Source of the DNA: CAYZJB01 sp964478735
Lineage (GTDB): Bacteria > CLD3 > SB21
DNA length: 64,000 nt
Assembly: GCA_964478735.1 (NCBI GenBank)
Contig: CAYZJB010000003.1
Coordinates: 1-64,000, forward strand
Direction of reading: 5' to 3'
A program made the translations under genes and the position numbers. Under the pieces are notes generated by a model that saw nothing but the letters and a program-made list of their open reading frames with translations, was not told the DNA's origin and did not search any database. Below, one piece after another: positions 16,858-27,549 of the stretch; the stretch's first letter is position 1, and the number at the start of each line of letters is the position of its first letter.

Positions 16858-17331
16858 GTGGACACGAGCTTGGAAAACGACATACGAGAGCTGATCGCTC
16901 ACAAAACGCGGGTACACGGACTTTACCTCGTGGAACTGAACATAAAACAGACACAGTCTCGCTTGATGATACGCGCATACGTCGATCACGAGACTGGCGT
17001 AACGATTGATGAGTGCAGCCGACTGAGCCGGGACATTGACGCGGCCATCGAGGCCGGGCGGATACTTGGAGACGCGTACACGCTGGAAGTCTCATCGCCC
17101 GGGATCGACCGCCCTCTGACGGAGGCATGGCAGTTTCGCAAAAACGTAGGGCGCAAGCTCCGGATCGATTTTTTGAACGTCCGGAGAGAGCCAGATCAGA
17201 TTAAAGGGAGTTTGATCGCCGTCGAAGCGGAATGGCTGGTGATCGCTCCGTCGGGGAAGAAGAAGGACGCGGCTGAAATTCGCATTCCCATGGACCAGGT
17301 CCGGCAGGCGGTCGTGGAACTGGACTGGTGA
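16858..17331 (+). CDS. rimP: Ribosome maturation factor RimP
   Basis: Assists late 30S assembly. 157 residues from GTG 16858. The N-terminal alpha/beta domain (LYLVELNIK, RAYVDHETGVTIDECSRLS) contains the conserved LEVSSPGIDRPL segment, followed by the Sm-like C-terminal domain (KGSLIAVEAEWLVI). An earlier in-frame GTG at 16828 lies inside the terminator stem and is unlikely; TTG 16870 is another option. No strong ribosome binding site is seen. First gene of rimP-nusA-infB. Confidence 0.88.
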   Translation: MDTSLENDIRELIAHKTRVHGLYLVELNIKQTQSRLMIRAYVDHETGVTIDECSRLSRDIDAAIEAGRILGDAYTLEVSSPGIDRPLTEAWQFRKNVGRKLRIDFLNVRREPDQIKGSLIAVEAEWLVIAPSGKKKDAAEIRIPMDQVRQAVVELDW

Positions 17332-17371
17332 CGTTGGATTTTGAAATTTTGATTTGAATATTGGAGGACCC

Positions 17372-18760
17372 ATGAAAGACAACCATCAGGGCGAAATCAT
17401 CGACGCGTTCGCCCAGATTGCCAAAGAAAAGAACATCGAGAAGGATCAGCTGAACCTCATCATCGAGGAAATTTTCAAGATGATGATCAAAAAAAAGTAC
17501 GGTACCAGCGATAACTTCGACGTCATTGTCAATCTCGAAAAAGCGGCAATTGAAATTTATCAGACCAAAACGGTCGTTGAGAACGTGGAAGATCCGATCA
17601 CCCAGATCGATGTCGACGATGCGCGAAAAGTCGAGCCCTCGATGGAGGTCGGCGATGACTTCGTCGACGTGGTAGATCCCGGCAGTTTTGGCCGGCGTCT
17701 GATCATCAATGCACGGCAGACGCTGAACCAGAAGCTTCGTGACATCGAACGAAAGATCATTTACGATGAGTTTTCACAGCGAACCGGGGAGGTCGTTCTG
17801 GGCGAAATCCGCCAGATCAACCGGCATGAGTTGATCATCAGCTTTGAGCGTACGGAACTCATCATGCCGCGTGTCGAACAGATCCCCAATGAGCGGTATA
17901 AACGCGGGGATTCGATCCGAGCGATCATCAAGGAGGTCACCGACGATCCGAGAGGTCCGCGCATCATCGTATCTCGGGCAGAGCCGCTTTTCCTCATCCG
18001 TTTGTTTGAGAATGAAGTACCGGAGATCTACGACGGCATTATCGAAATCAAAGCCATTGCACGAGACCCCGGCGAGCGTACAAAGATCGCCGTCTACTCC
18101 AACGACAAGCGGATCGATGCCGTCGGCGCCTGCGTGGGTATGAAAGGCATTCGAATTCAGGCGATTGTCAAGGAACTCAATAACGAAAAAATCGACATCG
18201 TCAGCTGGAGCAACGATTCCGAGATCCTGATCTCCCGCGCCCTCAGCCCGGCCAAACCGCTGCGGGTAGAGGTAGACTCCACCGAGCGCCGAGCGCTGGC
18301 GGTCATCAACGACGAAGAGATGAGCGTTGCCGTCGGGCGACACGGCCAAAATATCAATCTGGCTTCCCGATTGACGGGGTACGACATTCAAACGATCAAA
18401 TACTCTGAATTGACGGGAGCGAAAGGAAAGGAAGCAGAAGCCGAAGCAGAAGAAATGATCGAAACGGAAGAAGCGGAGATAGTTTCGGAAACACCGGTTG
18501 GACCGGCTATTGATGCGGCAGAGACAGTGGAATCGGACGATACCGTTGCGGATGAATTCGATGACGAAATTACGTCGGACACGGCGATCGGGAATATCAA
18601 AGGGGTGTCGAAAGCTGCGGCCGCAAAATTTGCCGAAGCCGGTTATACCGTTTTGCGTGACATCCCGAATATCGATGCGTTGCGTGCCGTGGACGGCGTG
18701 ACGGAAAGATCTCTTAACAAGCTGATCAGTACGTACAACAAATTGCATGTCCAAGATTAA
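17372..18760 (+). CDS. nusA: Transcription termination/antitermination factor NusA
   Basis: RNA polymerase-binding elongation factor. 462 residues from ATG 17372, chosen because TTGGAGG precedes it; an upstream in-frame start at 17354 lacks a site. NusA N-terminal domain (about 1-125), S1 domain (about 130-200; GEVVLGEIRQI), then two KH domains (about 225-345, with GACVGMKGIRIQAIVKEL and VAVGRHGQNINLASRL). An acidic linker leads to a C-terminal helix-hairpin-helix repeat (GNIKGVSKAAAAKFAEAGY). The C-terminal extension resembles those in FCB and proteobacterial NusA. Confidence 0.96.
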   Translation: MKDNHQGEIIDAFAQIAKEKNIEKDQLNLIIEEIFKMMIKKKYGTSDNFDVIVNLEKAAIEIYQTKTVVENVEDPITQIDVDDARKVEPSMEVGDDFVDVVDPGSFGRRLIINARQTLNQKLRDIERKIIYDEFSQRTGEVVLGEIRQINRHELIISFERTELIMPRVEQIPNERYKRGDSIRAIIKEVTDDPRGPRIIVSRAEPLFLIRLFENEVPEIYDGIIEIKAIARDPGERTKIAVYSNDKRIDAVGACVGMKGIRIQAIVKELNNEKIDIVSWSNDSEILISRALSPAKPLRVEVDSTERRALAVINDEEMSVAVGRHGQNINLASRLTGYDIQTIKYSELTGAKGKEAEAEAEEMIETEEAEIVSETPVGPAIDAAETVESDDTVADEFDDEITSDTAIGNIKGVSKAAAAKFAEAGYTVLRDIPNIDALRAVDGVTERSLNKLISTYNKLHVQD

Positions 18761-18780
18761 CCTGAGTGAAGTGTACCCCT

Positions 18781-21339
18781 ATGTCAAGTAAAGGCAAAAA
18801 AGTTTTTCAAATCGCCAAGGAACTTCTGGTCAGTCACCAGGAAATCATCGCTTTTCTTCAAAAGAGCGGCTACAAGTCGATCAAAACGCACATGAGCGCG
18901 GTCGACGATGAAATGCTGGAGAAAATCCTGGCGCGTTTCAGCAAAGAAAAAAAACACGCCGAGAGTTATCTCAAGCAGAAACAGAAGGACCAGGAGACGG
19001 AAGAACCGCAAGTCGCCGAAGGAGAGGAACCGGCGGTGGAAGAAGCGCCTGTCGCGGAAGCCGTTTCGGCGGTTGTAGAAGAACCCGTAGTGGTGGAGGA
19101 CGTCAAAGTGGAAAAGACGATCGTCGAAGACCATACCGGCAAGGCGGCCGTCGCCATGCGTGGTACGGACTTTCACACCGACGATCTGGAGAAAAAAGAG
19201 GCGCCCGGCGAAAAGAAAAAAGTGGACTTGCTGGAGTCGCTGAAGTCGTCTCAGAAATCAATCGAAGAATTTAAACAAGCCTTCGAAAAAGCCCGTTTGC
19301 AGTTGGAACGTCAGGCGTTGAAGGATCAGGAGGGCCGCCGCGGTCGACGCAAAAAAGAAGGCGAGGAAGAAGAACCGCAGCCGGCGACGGAGGTTGCTGC
19401 AAAAGGAAAGAAGAAAAAGAAAAAGAAAGCCAAAGTTGACGACCGGGACGTCGAGGCGGCGATTCGTGAAACGCTTGCCAAAATGGAGGAAACCGGCACG
19501 CTGGGCGAGGAACGTCAGAAACGCAAGCGGCGCCGTCGCGAAGAGCGCGAATCGCACGAAGTGGAAGACGGTGAAGACAACATCCTGGAAGTCCAGGAAT
19601 TTATTTCGGTCCACGAACTTGCCGATCTGATGGAGGTTGAACCTTCCGAAGTCATCAAGACGTGCATGTCACTCGGACTGATCGTTTCGATCAATCAACG
19701 TCTTGAAATGGACACCATTACGTTGGTGGCGAGTGAATTCGGTTTCCAGGTGGAGAAATCAGAGCAATTCCACAGCGAAGAATTGGAAGAAGAAGTTGCG
19801 GAAATCGAATCGGCAGAAGCCGTGTCGCGCCCTCCGATAGTGACGATTATGGGCCACGTCGACCACGGTAAAACGTCGCTGCTGGATTATATCCGGCGGG
19901 CGAACGTCGTAGCGGGAGAAGCCGGCGGCATCACGCAGCACATCGGTGCCTACGAAGTGGAGTTGTCGGACGGGAGGCACATTACCTTTCTCGACACGCC
20001 GGGTCATGAAGCGTTTACGGCCATGCGCGCACGCGGCGCTCAGGTGACCGACATCGTCGTCATCGTCGTCGCGGCCGACGACAACGTCATGCCGCAAACG
20101 GTCGAAGCCATTAATCACGCACAGGCCGCTTCGGTTCCCATTATCATCGCCATCAACAAAATCGATAAACCGGATGCCAATCCGATGAGGATCAAAACCC
20201 AACTTTCGGAAAAGAACATTCTCGTCGAAGAATGGGGCGGCAAATATCAGTGTGTCGAAATTTCATCCAAAAGCGGGCAGAACATTCCAGTGTTGCTCGA
20301 GAAAATTTTGCTTGAGGCGGAGGTCATGGAGTTGAAGGCGCCGGTTGCGACGCGCGCCCGCGGAACGGTTATCGAGGCGAGACTGGACAAGGGCCGCGGT
20401 GCCACGGCGACGGTTCTGGTCGAAGCGGGAACCCTGCGCGTCGGGGATCCGTTCATATGCGGAATCTACGCCGGACGCGTCAAGGCGATGTTCGATGAGC
20501 GCGGAAATACCCTGGAGCAGGTCGGCCCGGCGACACCGGTTCAGTTAATCGGCTTCGATGGAGTACCGCAGGCGGGAGACCAGATGGTCGTGACGAAAAA
20601 TGAAAAAACGGCCCGCGACCTGGCGACCAAGCGCCAGCAGTTGAAGCGGGAACAGGATCATCGCCGCGTGCACCACTTGACGCTGGATGAAATTTCTAAA
20701 CAGGTGCGCGAAGGAAAGATCGAGACACTGCCGATCGTATTGAAAGGCGACGTCGACGGTTCCGTCGAAGCGTTGTCGGACTCGATCATGCGCATTCCGA
20801 GCCAGGAAGTCAAAGTCGAGATCATTCACCGCGGGGTGGGAGCGATCACGGAATCGGACGTACTGTTGGCCAGCGCATCCGGTGCGATCGTGATCGGTTT
20901 CCACGTCCGCCCCAACCTCAATGCGAGGAAAATTGCAGAGCGGGAAGAAGTGGATATTCGATATTATAACATCATTTACGACTGCATAGAGGATATCCGT
21001 AAGGCGCTGGAAGGTCTGCTCGAACCGGAATTCGCAGACAAAACAACCGGGACCGTCGAAGTCCGTGAAATTTTCAAAATTTCCAAAATCGGAACAGTGG
21101 CCGGATGTTATGTTGCCGACGGAAAGATCAACCGGACGCAGCCGATCCGGCTTCTGCGAAGCGGTGAGGTGGTCCATGAAGGAAAGCTGGCCAGCCTCAA
21201 ACGATTTAAGGATGACGCTCGGGAAGTCAGCGCCGGTATGGAGTGTGGCGTCACGATCGACAATTACAACGATATCAAAGTAGGCGACGTCATTGAGTGT
21301 TATGAGCGCATTGAAACCAAGCGCACGCTGACCGTTTGA
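18781..21339 (+). CDS. infB: Translation initiation factor IF-2
   Basis: GTPase that places initiator tRNA on the 30S subunit. 852 residues from ATG 18781 (MSSKGKKVFQIAKEL, the family N-terminus). An in-frame GTG at 18766 would add five non-family residues. The N-terminal half is a long charged linker rich in Glu/Ala and Lys (a lysine tract near 19408-19430). The G domain starts near residue 355 with GHVDHGKTSLLDY, then DTPGHEAF and NKIDKPDANP. Domains II-IV follow, with the C2 domain near the end (GTVEVREIF). DUF503 follows 2 nt later. Confidence 0.97.
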   Translation: MSSKGKKVFQIAKELLVSHQEIIAFLQKSGYKSIKTHMSAVDDEMLEKILARFSKEKKHAESYLKQKQKDQETEEPQVAEGEEPAVEEAPVAEAVSAVVEEPVVVEDVKVEKTIVEDHTGKAAVAMRGTDFHTDDLEKKEAPGEKKKVDLLESLKSSQKSIEEFKQAFEKARLQLERQALKDQEGRRGRRKKEGEEEEPQPATEVAAKGKKKKKKKAKVDDRDVEAAIRETLAKMEETGTLGEERQKRKRRRREERESHEVEDGEDNILEVQEFISVHELADLMEVEPSEVIKTCMSLGLIVSINQRLEMDTITLVASEFGFQVEKSEQFHSEELEEEVAEIESAEAVSRPPIVTIMGHVDHGKTSLLDYIRRANVVAGEAGGITQHIGAYEVELSDGRHITFLDTPGHEAFTAMRARGAQVTDIVVIVVAADDNVMPQTVEAINHAQAASVPIIIAINKIDKPDANPMRIKTQLSEKNILVEEWGGKYQCVEISSKSGQNIPVLLEKILLEAEVMELKAPVATRARGTVIEARLDKGRGATATVLVEAGTLRVGDPFICGIYAGRVKAMFDERGNTLEQVGPATPVQLIGFDGVPQAGDQMVVTKNEKTARDLATKRQQLKREQDHRRVHHLTLDEISKQVREGKIETLPIVLKGDVDGSVEALSDSIMRIPSQEVKVEIIHRGVGAITESDVLLASASGAIVIGFHVRPNLNARKIAEREEVDIRYYNIIYDCIEDIRKALEGLLEPEFADKTTGTVEVREIFKISKIGTVAGCYVADGKINRTQPIRLLRSGEVVHEGKLASLKRFKDDAREVSAGMECGVTIDNYNDIKVGDVIECYERIETKRTLTV

Positions 21340-21341
21340 CG

Positions 21342-21623
21342 ATGATGGTCGGAGTATGCCGGATGGACCTTTTCATCCATTCGAGCGGTTCGCTCAAAGA
21401 AAAACGCTTTGTCGTGAAAAGCATCAAAGATAAGATTCGCCAACGGTTTAACGTTTCCGTCGCCGAGGTGGACCATCTGGACAAGTGGCAGCTGGCCGGG
21501 ATCGGCATTGCCGTCGTGGCCAATGAGCAAAAATTTCTGGACAGCGTCATGACGGAAATTTTAAAACTGATCGAAAGCCGCGGCGATGTGGAAATTGCGT
21601 CCCGGTCGTTGGAGGTATATTGA
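21342..21623 (+). CDS. DUF503 family small protein
   Basis: 93 residues, no signal peptide. VGVCRMDLFIHSSGSLKEKRFVVKSIKDKIR and the following NVSVAEVDHLDKWQ segment match DUF503, a ferredoxin-like family nearly always found between infB and rbfA. No biochemical role is established; the neighbourhood suggests translation or ribosome assembly. ATG 21342 or 21345 are both possible; the stop is 2 nt before the rbfA ATG. Confidence 0.85.
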   Translation: MMVGVCRMDLFIHSSGSLKEKRFVVKSIKDKIRQRFNVSVAEVDHLDKWQLAGIGIAVVANEQKFLDSVMTEILKLIESRGDVEIASRSLEVY

Positions 21624-21625
21624 CC

Positions 21626-21970
21626 ATGAACCAGAGAAGCGAACGGGTGGCCGAATTGATCCATCGACAGCTCAGCGGGATCATCAGTTTCGAAATGCGT
21701 GATCCGAGGATCAAGGAAATTACAATTACGAGCGTCACGTTGACCCCTGATCTTCAAATGGCCAAAGTGTATTTTACCTGGCCCGGCCCGGAAATATCAC
21801 GTAAAGGAATTCGTACGATCCTTAATCGTGCCGGCGGCTTTTTTCGGGCGAAATTAACCGAAAAAGTCGAGTTGAAGTACATCCCTCAAATTCATTTCTA
21901 CTACGACGACTCCCAATCCGCCATGCAACGCATGGAAGACCTGTTCAAAGAAATCAAAGGCGGTGAGTAG
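21626..21970 (+). CDS. rbfA: Ribosome-binding factor A
   Basis: Cold-shock-type factor for 30S maturation at the 5' end of 16S rRNA. 114 residues with the KH-like fold: RSERVAELIHRQLSGII, MRDPRIKEITITSVTLTPDLQMAKVYF and the conserved HFYYDDS near the end. ATG 21626 is preferred to TTG 21620. It overlaps truB by 8 nt if truB begins at GTG 21963. Confidence 0.94.
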   Translation: MNQRSERVAELIHRQLSGIISFEMRDPRIKEITITSVTLTPDLQMAKVYFTWPGPEISRKGIRTILNRAGGFFRAKLTEKVELKYIPQIHFYYDDSQSAMQRMEDLFKEIKGGE

Positions 21971-22730
21971 TTCGTTTGCCTATCCCGTCCTCGACCGGCA
22001 TACCGCGAAAGACCTCTTGATGACTATCACCGGCGAAGCGTGCCGCGAATTTTTCGAGCAAGGCAGAGCCATTTTGATCGACAAACCGGCGACATGGACG
22101 TCATTCGACGCCGTTCACAAGGTCCGGCGATTGACCCGTGCTCGACGCGTCGGCCACAGCGGAACTCTGGATCCGTTTGCGACGGGGTTGCTCATCGTTT
22201 GCACCGGAAAAGCGACCAAAAGCATATCGGCCCTGCAAGGATTGACGAAGTCTTACGAAGCCGTGTTTGAATTCGGAATGGAAACGGACACGCTGGATTG
22301 TGACGGACAGGTCACGGAGACGACGGATCGAATTCCCTCACTGCACGATATCGAATCCGCACTCGATGCTTTCCGAGGTCTCATCGATCAGGTACCGCCG
22401 GCCTTTTCGGCGCTCAAGGTCGGAGGGCAACCGTCGTATCGACTGGCGCGAAAACAAAAAGCCGTTCCGCTCCAACCTCGTCGCGTCGAAGTTTTAAAGT
22501 TCGATCTCATCGATATGAACGACCGTTCGGTACGCGTTATTGTAACCTGTTCAAAAGGCACGTATATCCGATCTCTTGCAAGGGACTTGGGACGTGCGTC
22601 CGGTTCCCTGGCCTTCGTTAAATCGTTACGCCGAACCGCCATCGGACCGTACGGTATAGTCGACGCGTTACGAATGGATGAATTTCAATCCCTGATTCCA
22701 ACGAAAGATTTCCGTGCGAATCATTCATGA
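21963..22730 (+). CDS. truB: tRNA pseudouridine-55 synthase
   Basis: Isomerises U55 in the T loop of tRNAs. Catalytic Asp70 lies in RRVGHSGTLDPFATGLL. ILIDKPATWTSFDAVHKVR, the FEFGMETDTLDCDG strand and CSKGTYIRSLARDLG are further family motifs. From GTG 21963 it has 255 residues; ATG 22021 would give 236 and starts closer to the family consensus, so the first 19 residues are uncertain. It lacks a long C-terminal PUA domain. It overlaps ribF by 17 nt. Confidence 0.94.
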   Translation: MSSSFAYPVLDRHTAKDLLMTITGEACREFFEQGRAILIDKPATWTSFDAVHKVRRLTRARRVGHSGTLDPFATGLLIVCTGKATKSISALQGLTKSYEAVFEFGMETDTLDCDGQVTETTDRIPSLHDIESALDAFRGLIDQVPPAFSALKVGGQPSYRLARKQKAVPLQPRRVEVLKFDLIDMNDRSVRVIVTCSKGTYIRSLARDLGRASGSLAFVKSLRRTAIGPYGIVDALRMDEFQSLIPTKDFRANHS

Positions 22731-23652
22731 TCTGAAAGAACTGGAGGATCGTGCTCCGAGCGCGATTACACTCGGGACATTTGACGGCGTACACCTCGGT
22801 CATCGAAGCATACTGAACGTCCTGCATTCTACGGCCGAGACGCGTCGACTACGATCGATTCTGATCACGTTTGAACCGCATCCGCAGCTCGTTCTGCGGC
22901 CTCATCGCATTCCTGAACTGAAATTACTGACCACGACGGAAGAAAAGCTTGAACTCCTGAAAACGGCAGGCGTGGATTTGTGCTTTGTAATGAAATTTAC
23001 CGCCGATATGGCTTCGATGACGGGCGAATCGTTTGTCCGGAAAATCCTTTTTGAAAGCATGGGGATGCGGGTGTGCATTCTCGGTCACGACCACGCCTTT
23101 GGAAAGAACCGTAGCGCCCACTATGATACGGTAAGAGATATGGGCCTGGAGTTGGGTTTCGACGTGGTAAAGATCGAGCCGGTGCAGCCTTCGGGTCAGT
23201 TGATCAGCAGTACGGTAATCCGAAATCTGATTCGGGACGGGGACATCGCAAAAGCGAACGGTTTTTTGGGCCGCCCGTACGGAATTTCCGGAACAGTCAT
23301 CGAAGGAGCAAAACGCGGCCGACAGATCGGGTTTCCGACCGCCAATATCGACGTTCCGGACCATAAACTGGTTCCGAAAAACGGCGTCTACGCATGTCTT
23401 GCCCGAATAGGCGATCAGTCGATAAAAGCCATGGTCAACATCGGAGTGCGTCCGACGTTTAATAACGTCGCTCTTCCGACGGTTGAAGCGCATCTTCTGG
23501 ATTGGTCTGGGAACTTATACGGTATGCGATTGGAGTTGCAGTTTCTTGATCGTATACGCGATGAGCGCCGTTTTGAGTCGGTTGATGCCCTTCGGGTGGC
23601 TATTCAGGATGACGTGAAAACAGCGTTAAAACAAGTATTTACAAATATTTAG
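22714..23652 (+). CDS. ribF: Bifunctional riboflavin kinase / FAD synthetase
   Basis: Turns riboflavin into FMN and then FAD. 312 residues. The N-terminal adenylyltransferase domain (about 1-180) has GTFDGVHLGHRSIL and SSTVIRNLIRDGD. The C-terminal flavokinase domain (about 185-310) has PYGISGTVIEGAKRG, GFPTANI and GVYACLA. GTG start within the end of truB. No FMN riboswitch is seen upstream, as expected inside an operon. A separate promoter for rpsO follows the gene. Confidence 0.95.
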   Translation: MRIIHDLKELEDRAPSAITLGTFDGVHLGHRSILNVLHSTAETRRLRSILITFEPHPQLVLRPHRIPELKLLTTTEEKLELLKTAGVDLCFVMKFTADMASMTGESFVRKILFESMGMRVCILGHDHAFGKNRSAHYDTVRDMGLELGFDVVKIEPVQPSGQLISSTVIRNLIRDGDIAKANGFLGRPYGISGTVIEGAKRGRQIGFPTANIDVPDHKLVPKNGVYACLARIGDQSIKAMVNIGVRPTFNNVALPTVEAHLLDWSGNLYGMRLELQFLDRIRDERRFESVDALRVAIQDDVKTALKQVFTNI

Positions 23653-23668
23653 ATATACAAAATTTAGG

Positions 23669-23697
23669 TTGCTAAACGGGGATCATTTTTATATATT
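23669..23697 (+). promoter_or_regulatory. Promoter of rpsO-pnp
   Basis: TTGCTA at 23669-23674, a 17-nt spacer, TATATT at 23692-23697; predicted start near 23704, giving a leader of about 31 nt before rpsO. Confidence 0.65.
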
Positions 23698-23734
23698 GCG
23701 CGAGCTAAAATAAGAAAACGTGAGGATTTACGAC

Positions 23735-24004
23735 ATGGCAATGACACGACAGGCAAAGACCGACTTGGTCACCAAGTATGGTGGATCGGCGGCCAATACC
23801 GGTAAGACGGAGGTCCAGATCGCACTGCTGACCCAGCGAATCAACGATCTAACCGTCCACTTGCAGTCCAACACCAAGGATCACAGTTCAAGACGCTCAC
23901 TTCTGAAGATGGTGGGGCAGAGAAAGCGGCTGCTCAATTATCTGACCAAGAAGGATATTGAAAAGTATCGAGCGTTGATTACCGAACTCGGTATTCGAAA
24001 GTAG
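23735..24004 (+). CDS. rpsO: 30S ribosomal protein S15
   Basis: Primary 16S rRNA-binding protein of the platform. 89 residues, the exact family length, from ATG 23735 with GAGGA eight bases upstream. Conserved residues: TGKTEVQIALLTQRI, HLQSNTKDHSSRRSLLKMVGQRKRLLNYL. Paired with pnp as in many bacteria; its own promoter lies just upstream and a strong hairpin just downstream. Confidence 0.98.
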   Translation: MAMTRQAKTDLVTKYGGSAANTGKTEVQIALLTQRINDLTVHLQSNTKDHSSRRSLLKMVGQRKRLLNYLTKKDIEKYRALITELGIRK

Positions 24005-24007
24005 TCA

Positions 24008-24046
24008 AAACGCAAAAGTTAAACGGAAGTTTAACTTTTGTCGTTT
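24008..24046 (+). promoter_or_regulatory. Long intercistronic hairpin between rpsO and pnp
   Basis: A perfect 12-bp stem (24013-24024 with 24029-24040) is capped by GGAA and extended by AAACG/CGTTT across a single-base bulge. It has no long T-run, so it looks more like an RNA-processing or stability element than a terminator. In E. coli the same interval carries the RNase III site through which PNPase controls its own mRNA; the same role here is inference. Confidence 0.7.
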
Positions 24047-24075
24047 ATGGAGCAGTTCAAACTTTTGGAGCATGA

Positions 24076-26187
24076 ATGATTATCAAAAAAGAAATAGAGA
24101 TCAACGGACGCACGCTGACCATCGAAACGGGACGTGTGGCGCGCCAGGCGCACGGCGCCGTTACGGTACAATACGGTGACACCATGGTACTGGCGACGGC
24201 GGTTTCTTCGTACGAACCCAAGGAAGGTGCAGATTTTTTTCCTCTGACGGTGGATTACCGTGAGAGTGCATATGCCGCCGGTAAGATACCGGGCGGTTTT
24301 TTCAAACGTGAAGGACGACCGTCGGAGAAAGAAATTTTGAGCAGCCGGCTCATCGACCGACCCGTTCGCCCGCTGTTTCCCGAAAACTACATCTACGATA
24401 CCGTCGTGGCGGTCAACGTGATTTCCAGCGATCAGGAAAACAACGGAGACGTGCTCGGCGGCATCGGGGCCTCCGCGGCGTTGTCCATCAGCGACATTCC
24501 TTTTCTCGGCCCCATCGCGTCCGTCCGCGTGGGTCGCGTCAACGGCCAGTTCGTCATCAATCCTACCTTCAAGGAACTGGAAGAAAGCGACATGGAAATC
24601 ATCGTGGCCGGAACGAAATCATCCATCACGATGGTGGAGGGAGAGGCCCGAGAAATTTCCGAAGAGGAAATGCTGACGGCGATTCAGGCCGGACATGCCG
24701 TCATCAAACAAATCGTCGAGATCCAGGAGTCGCTGATGGCGGAACTCGGGATTACCAAACGGGAAGTGGCGCCCCCGCCGGTCGATCAAGCGTTTATCGC
24801 TCAACTGACAGCCATGGCGCAGCCGGTCGTGCAGGAAGCCAACAAGATAGAAGCCAAAACCGAACGTAATGCGAAACTGAAAGAGCTGAAACAGCAACTG
24901 GTCGCTCAGTTTCTCGAAACACATCCGGACGTGGAAACCCAGGCATCGAAAGTCATCGAGGACCTGCAGTATCGCGATATGCGCCGCATGATCCTCGAGG
25001 ACAAAAAGCGGTTGGATGGCCGCTCGACGACGGCGATTCGTCCGATCACGTGCGAGGTCGGATTACTCCCACGCGCACACGGTTCCGCGCTTTTCACTCG
25101 CGGTCAGACGCAGGCACTGGTTGCCACGACGCTGGGCACGAAGATCGATGAGCAAATGATCGACGGCGTGGACGGAGAGTCGTCGAAACGATTCATGCTG
25201 CATTACAATTTTCCGGGATACTCCGTCGGAGAGGCGCGGGTGTCGCGGGGACCGGGGCGGCGCGAAATCGGCCATGGAAACCTGGCGGAACGTGCGTTGA
25301 AAAACATGCTGCCGGCGGATCTGGATTTTCCATACACCGTGCGGATCGTCAGCGACATTCTCGAATCCAACGGATCGAGTTCAATGGCCTCCGTTTGCGG
25401 CGGGTCACTTTCTCTGATGGACGCCGGCGTTCCGATCCGTGACGCCGTGGCGGGCATCGCGATGGGACTGATCAAAGAAGAGAACCGCTACGCCATTCTC
25501 AGTGATATTCTGGGCGACGAAGATCATCTTGGCGACATGGATTTCAAAGTCGCGGGCACGGCCAAAGGCATTACCGCCTGTCAGATGGACATCAAGATCC
25601 AGGGTATTTCCGCGGAGATCATGCGGGAGGCTCTGGCGCAGGCGAAGGAAGGACGGATGCACATTCTCAACGTGATGAATCAGACCCTTGCGCAACCGCG
25701 TCCGGATATTTCCAAATACGCACCGAAGATCATTACACTGAAGATCAAGGTCGACCAGATCGGACTGGTGATCGGCCCAGGCGGCAAAACGATCCGTGAG
25801 ATCATCGAAAAATCGGGTGCACAAATCGATATTTCCGAAGACGGGACGGTCATGGTGGCGTCCCCTAACGCGGAAGGCAACGAAATTGCCGTCAACCTGA
25901 TTCACGGCCTGACCGCTGATGCTGAGGTTGGCAAAACGTACAAAGGCCGGGTCAAGAAGATTACCGAGTTCGGTGCGTTCGTGGAGATTCTTCCGGGCAA
26001 GGAAGGGTTGCTCCATATTTCGGAAATCGATCACAAACGTGTCCAGCGGGTAGATGAGTATATGAAACTGGGAGACGAGGTCGAAGTCCTGCTCCAGGAG
26101 ATCACGACCCGTGACGGCAAAACCAAATATGAACTGAGCCGCAAAGCGTTGTTGCCGAAGCCGCAGAAGGTTCATCAGAACAATTAG
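24076..26187 (+). CDS. pnp: Polyribonucleotide nucleotidyltransferase (PNPase)
   Basis: 3'-to-5' phosphorolytic exoribonuclease of RNA decay. 703 residues: first RNase PH domain (about 1-230, with GGFFKREGRPSEKE and SSRLIDRPVRPLFP), helical linker, second, catalytic RNase PH domain (about 310-545, with FPGYSVGEA, RREIGHGNLAERAL and the DILGDEDHLGDMDFKVAGT acidic site), KH domain (IGPGGKTIREII) and S1 domain (KTYKGRVKKITEFGAFVEI). All key regions are intact. Confidence 0.97.
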   Translation: MIIKKEIEINGRTLTIETGRVARQAHGAVTVQYGDTMVLATAVSSYEPKEGADFFPLTVDYRESAYAAGKIPGGFFKREGRPSEKEILSSRLIDRPVRPLFPENYIYDTVVAVNVISSDQENNGDVLGGIGASAALSISDIPFLGPIASVRVGRVNGQFVINPTFKELEESDMEIIVAGTKSSITMVEGEAREISEEEMLTAIQAGHAVIKQIVEIQESLMAELGITKREVAPPPVDQAFIAQLTAMAQPVVQEANKIEAKTERNAKLKELKQQLVAQFLETHPDVETQASKVIEDLQYRDMRRMILEDKKRLDGRSTTAIRPITCEVGLLPRAHGSALFTRGQTQALVATTLGTKIDEQMIDGVDGESSKRFMLHYNFPGYSVGEARVSRGPGRREIGHGNLAERALKNMLPADLDFPYTVRIVSDILESNGSSSMASVCGGSLSLMDAGVPIRDAVAGIAMGLIKEENRYAILSDILGDEDHLGDMDFKVAGTAKGITACQMDIKIQGISAEIMREALAQAKEGRMHILNVMNQTLAQPRPDISKYAPKIITLKIKVDQIGLVIGPGGKTIREIIEKSGAQIDISEDGTVMVASPNAEGNEIAVNLIHGLTADAEVGKTYKGRVKKITEFGAFVEILPGKEGLLHISEIDHKRVQRVDEYMKLGDEVEVLLQEITTRDGKTKYELSRKALLPKPQKVHQNN

Positions 26188-26205
26188 CACGGAAAAGGCA
26201 TTTTA

Positions 26206-27525
<1,320 letters not shown>

Positions 27526-27549
27526 CACCTATTCCTCAGGAGACGGGCT

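Noticed and set aside
17774..18754. 326-codon minus-strand frame opposite nusA
   Set aside because: Antisense to a certain gene with all conserved motifs on the plus strand.
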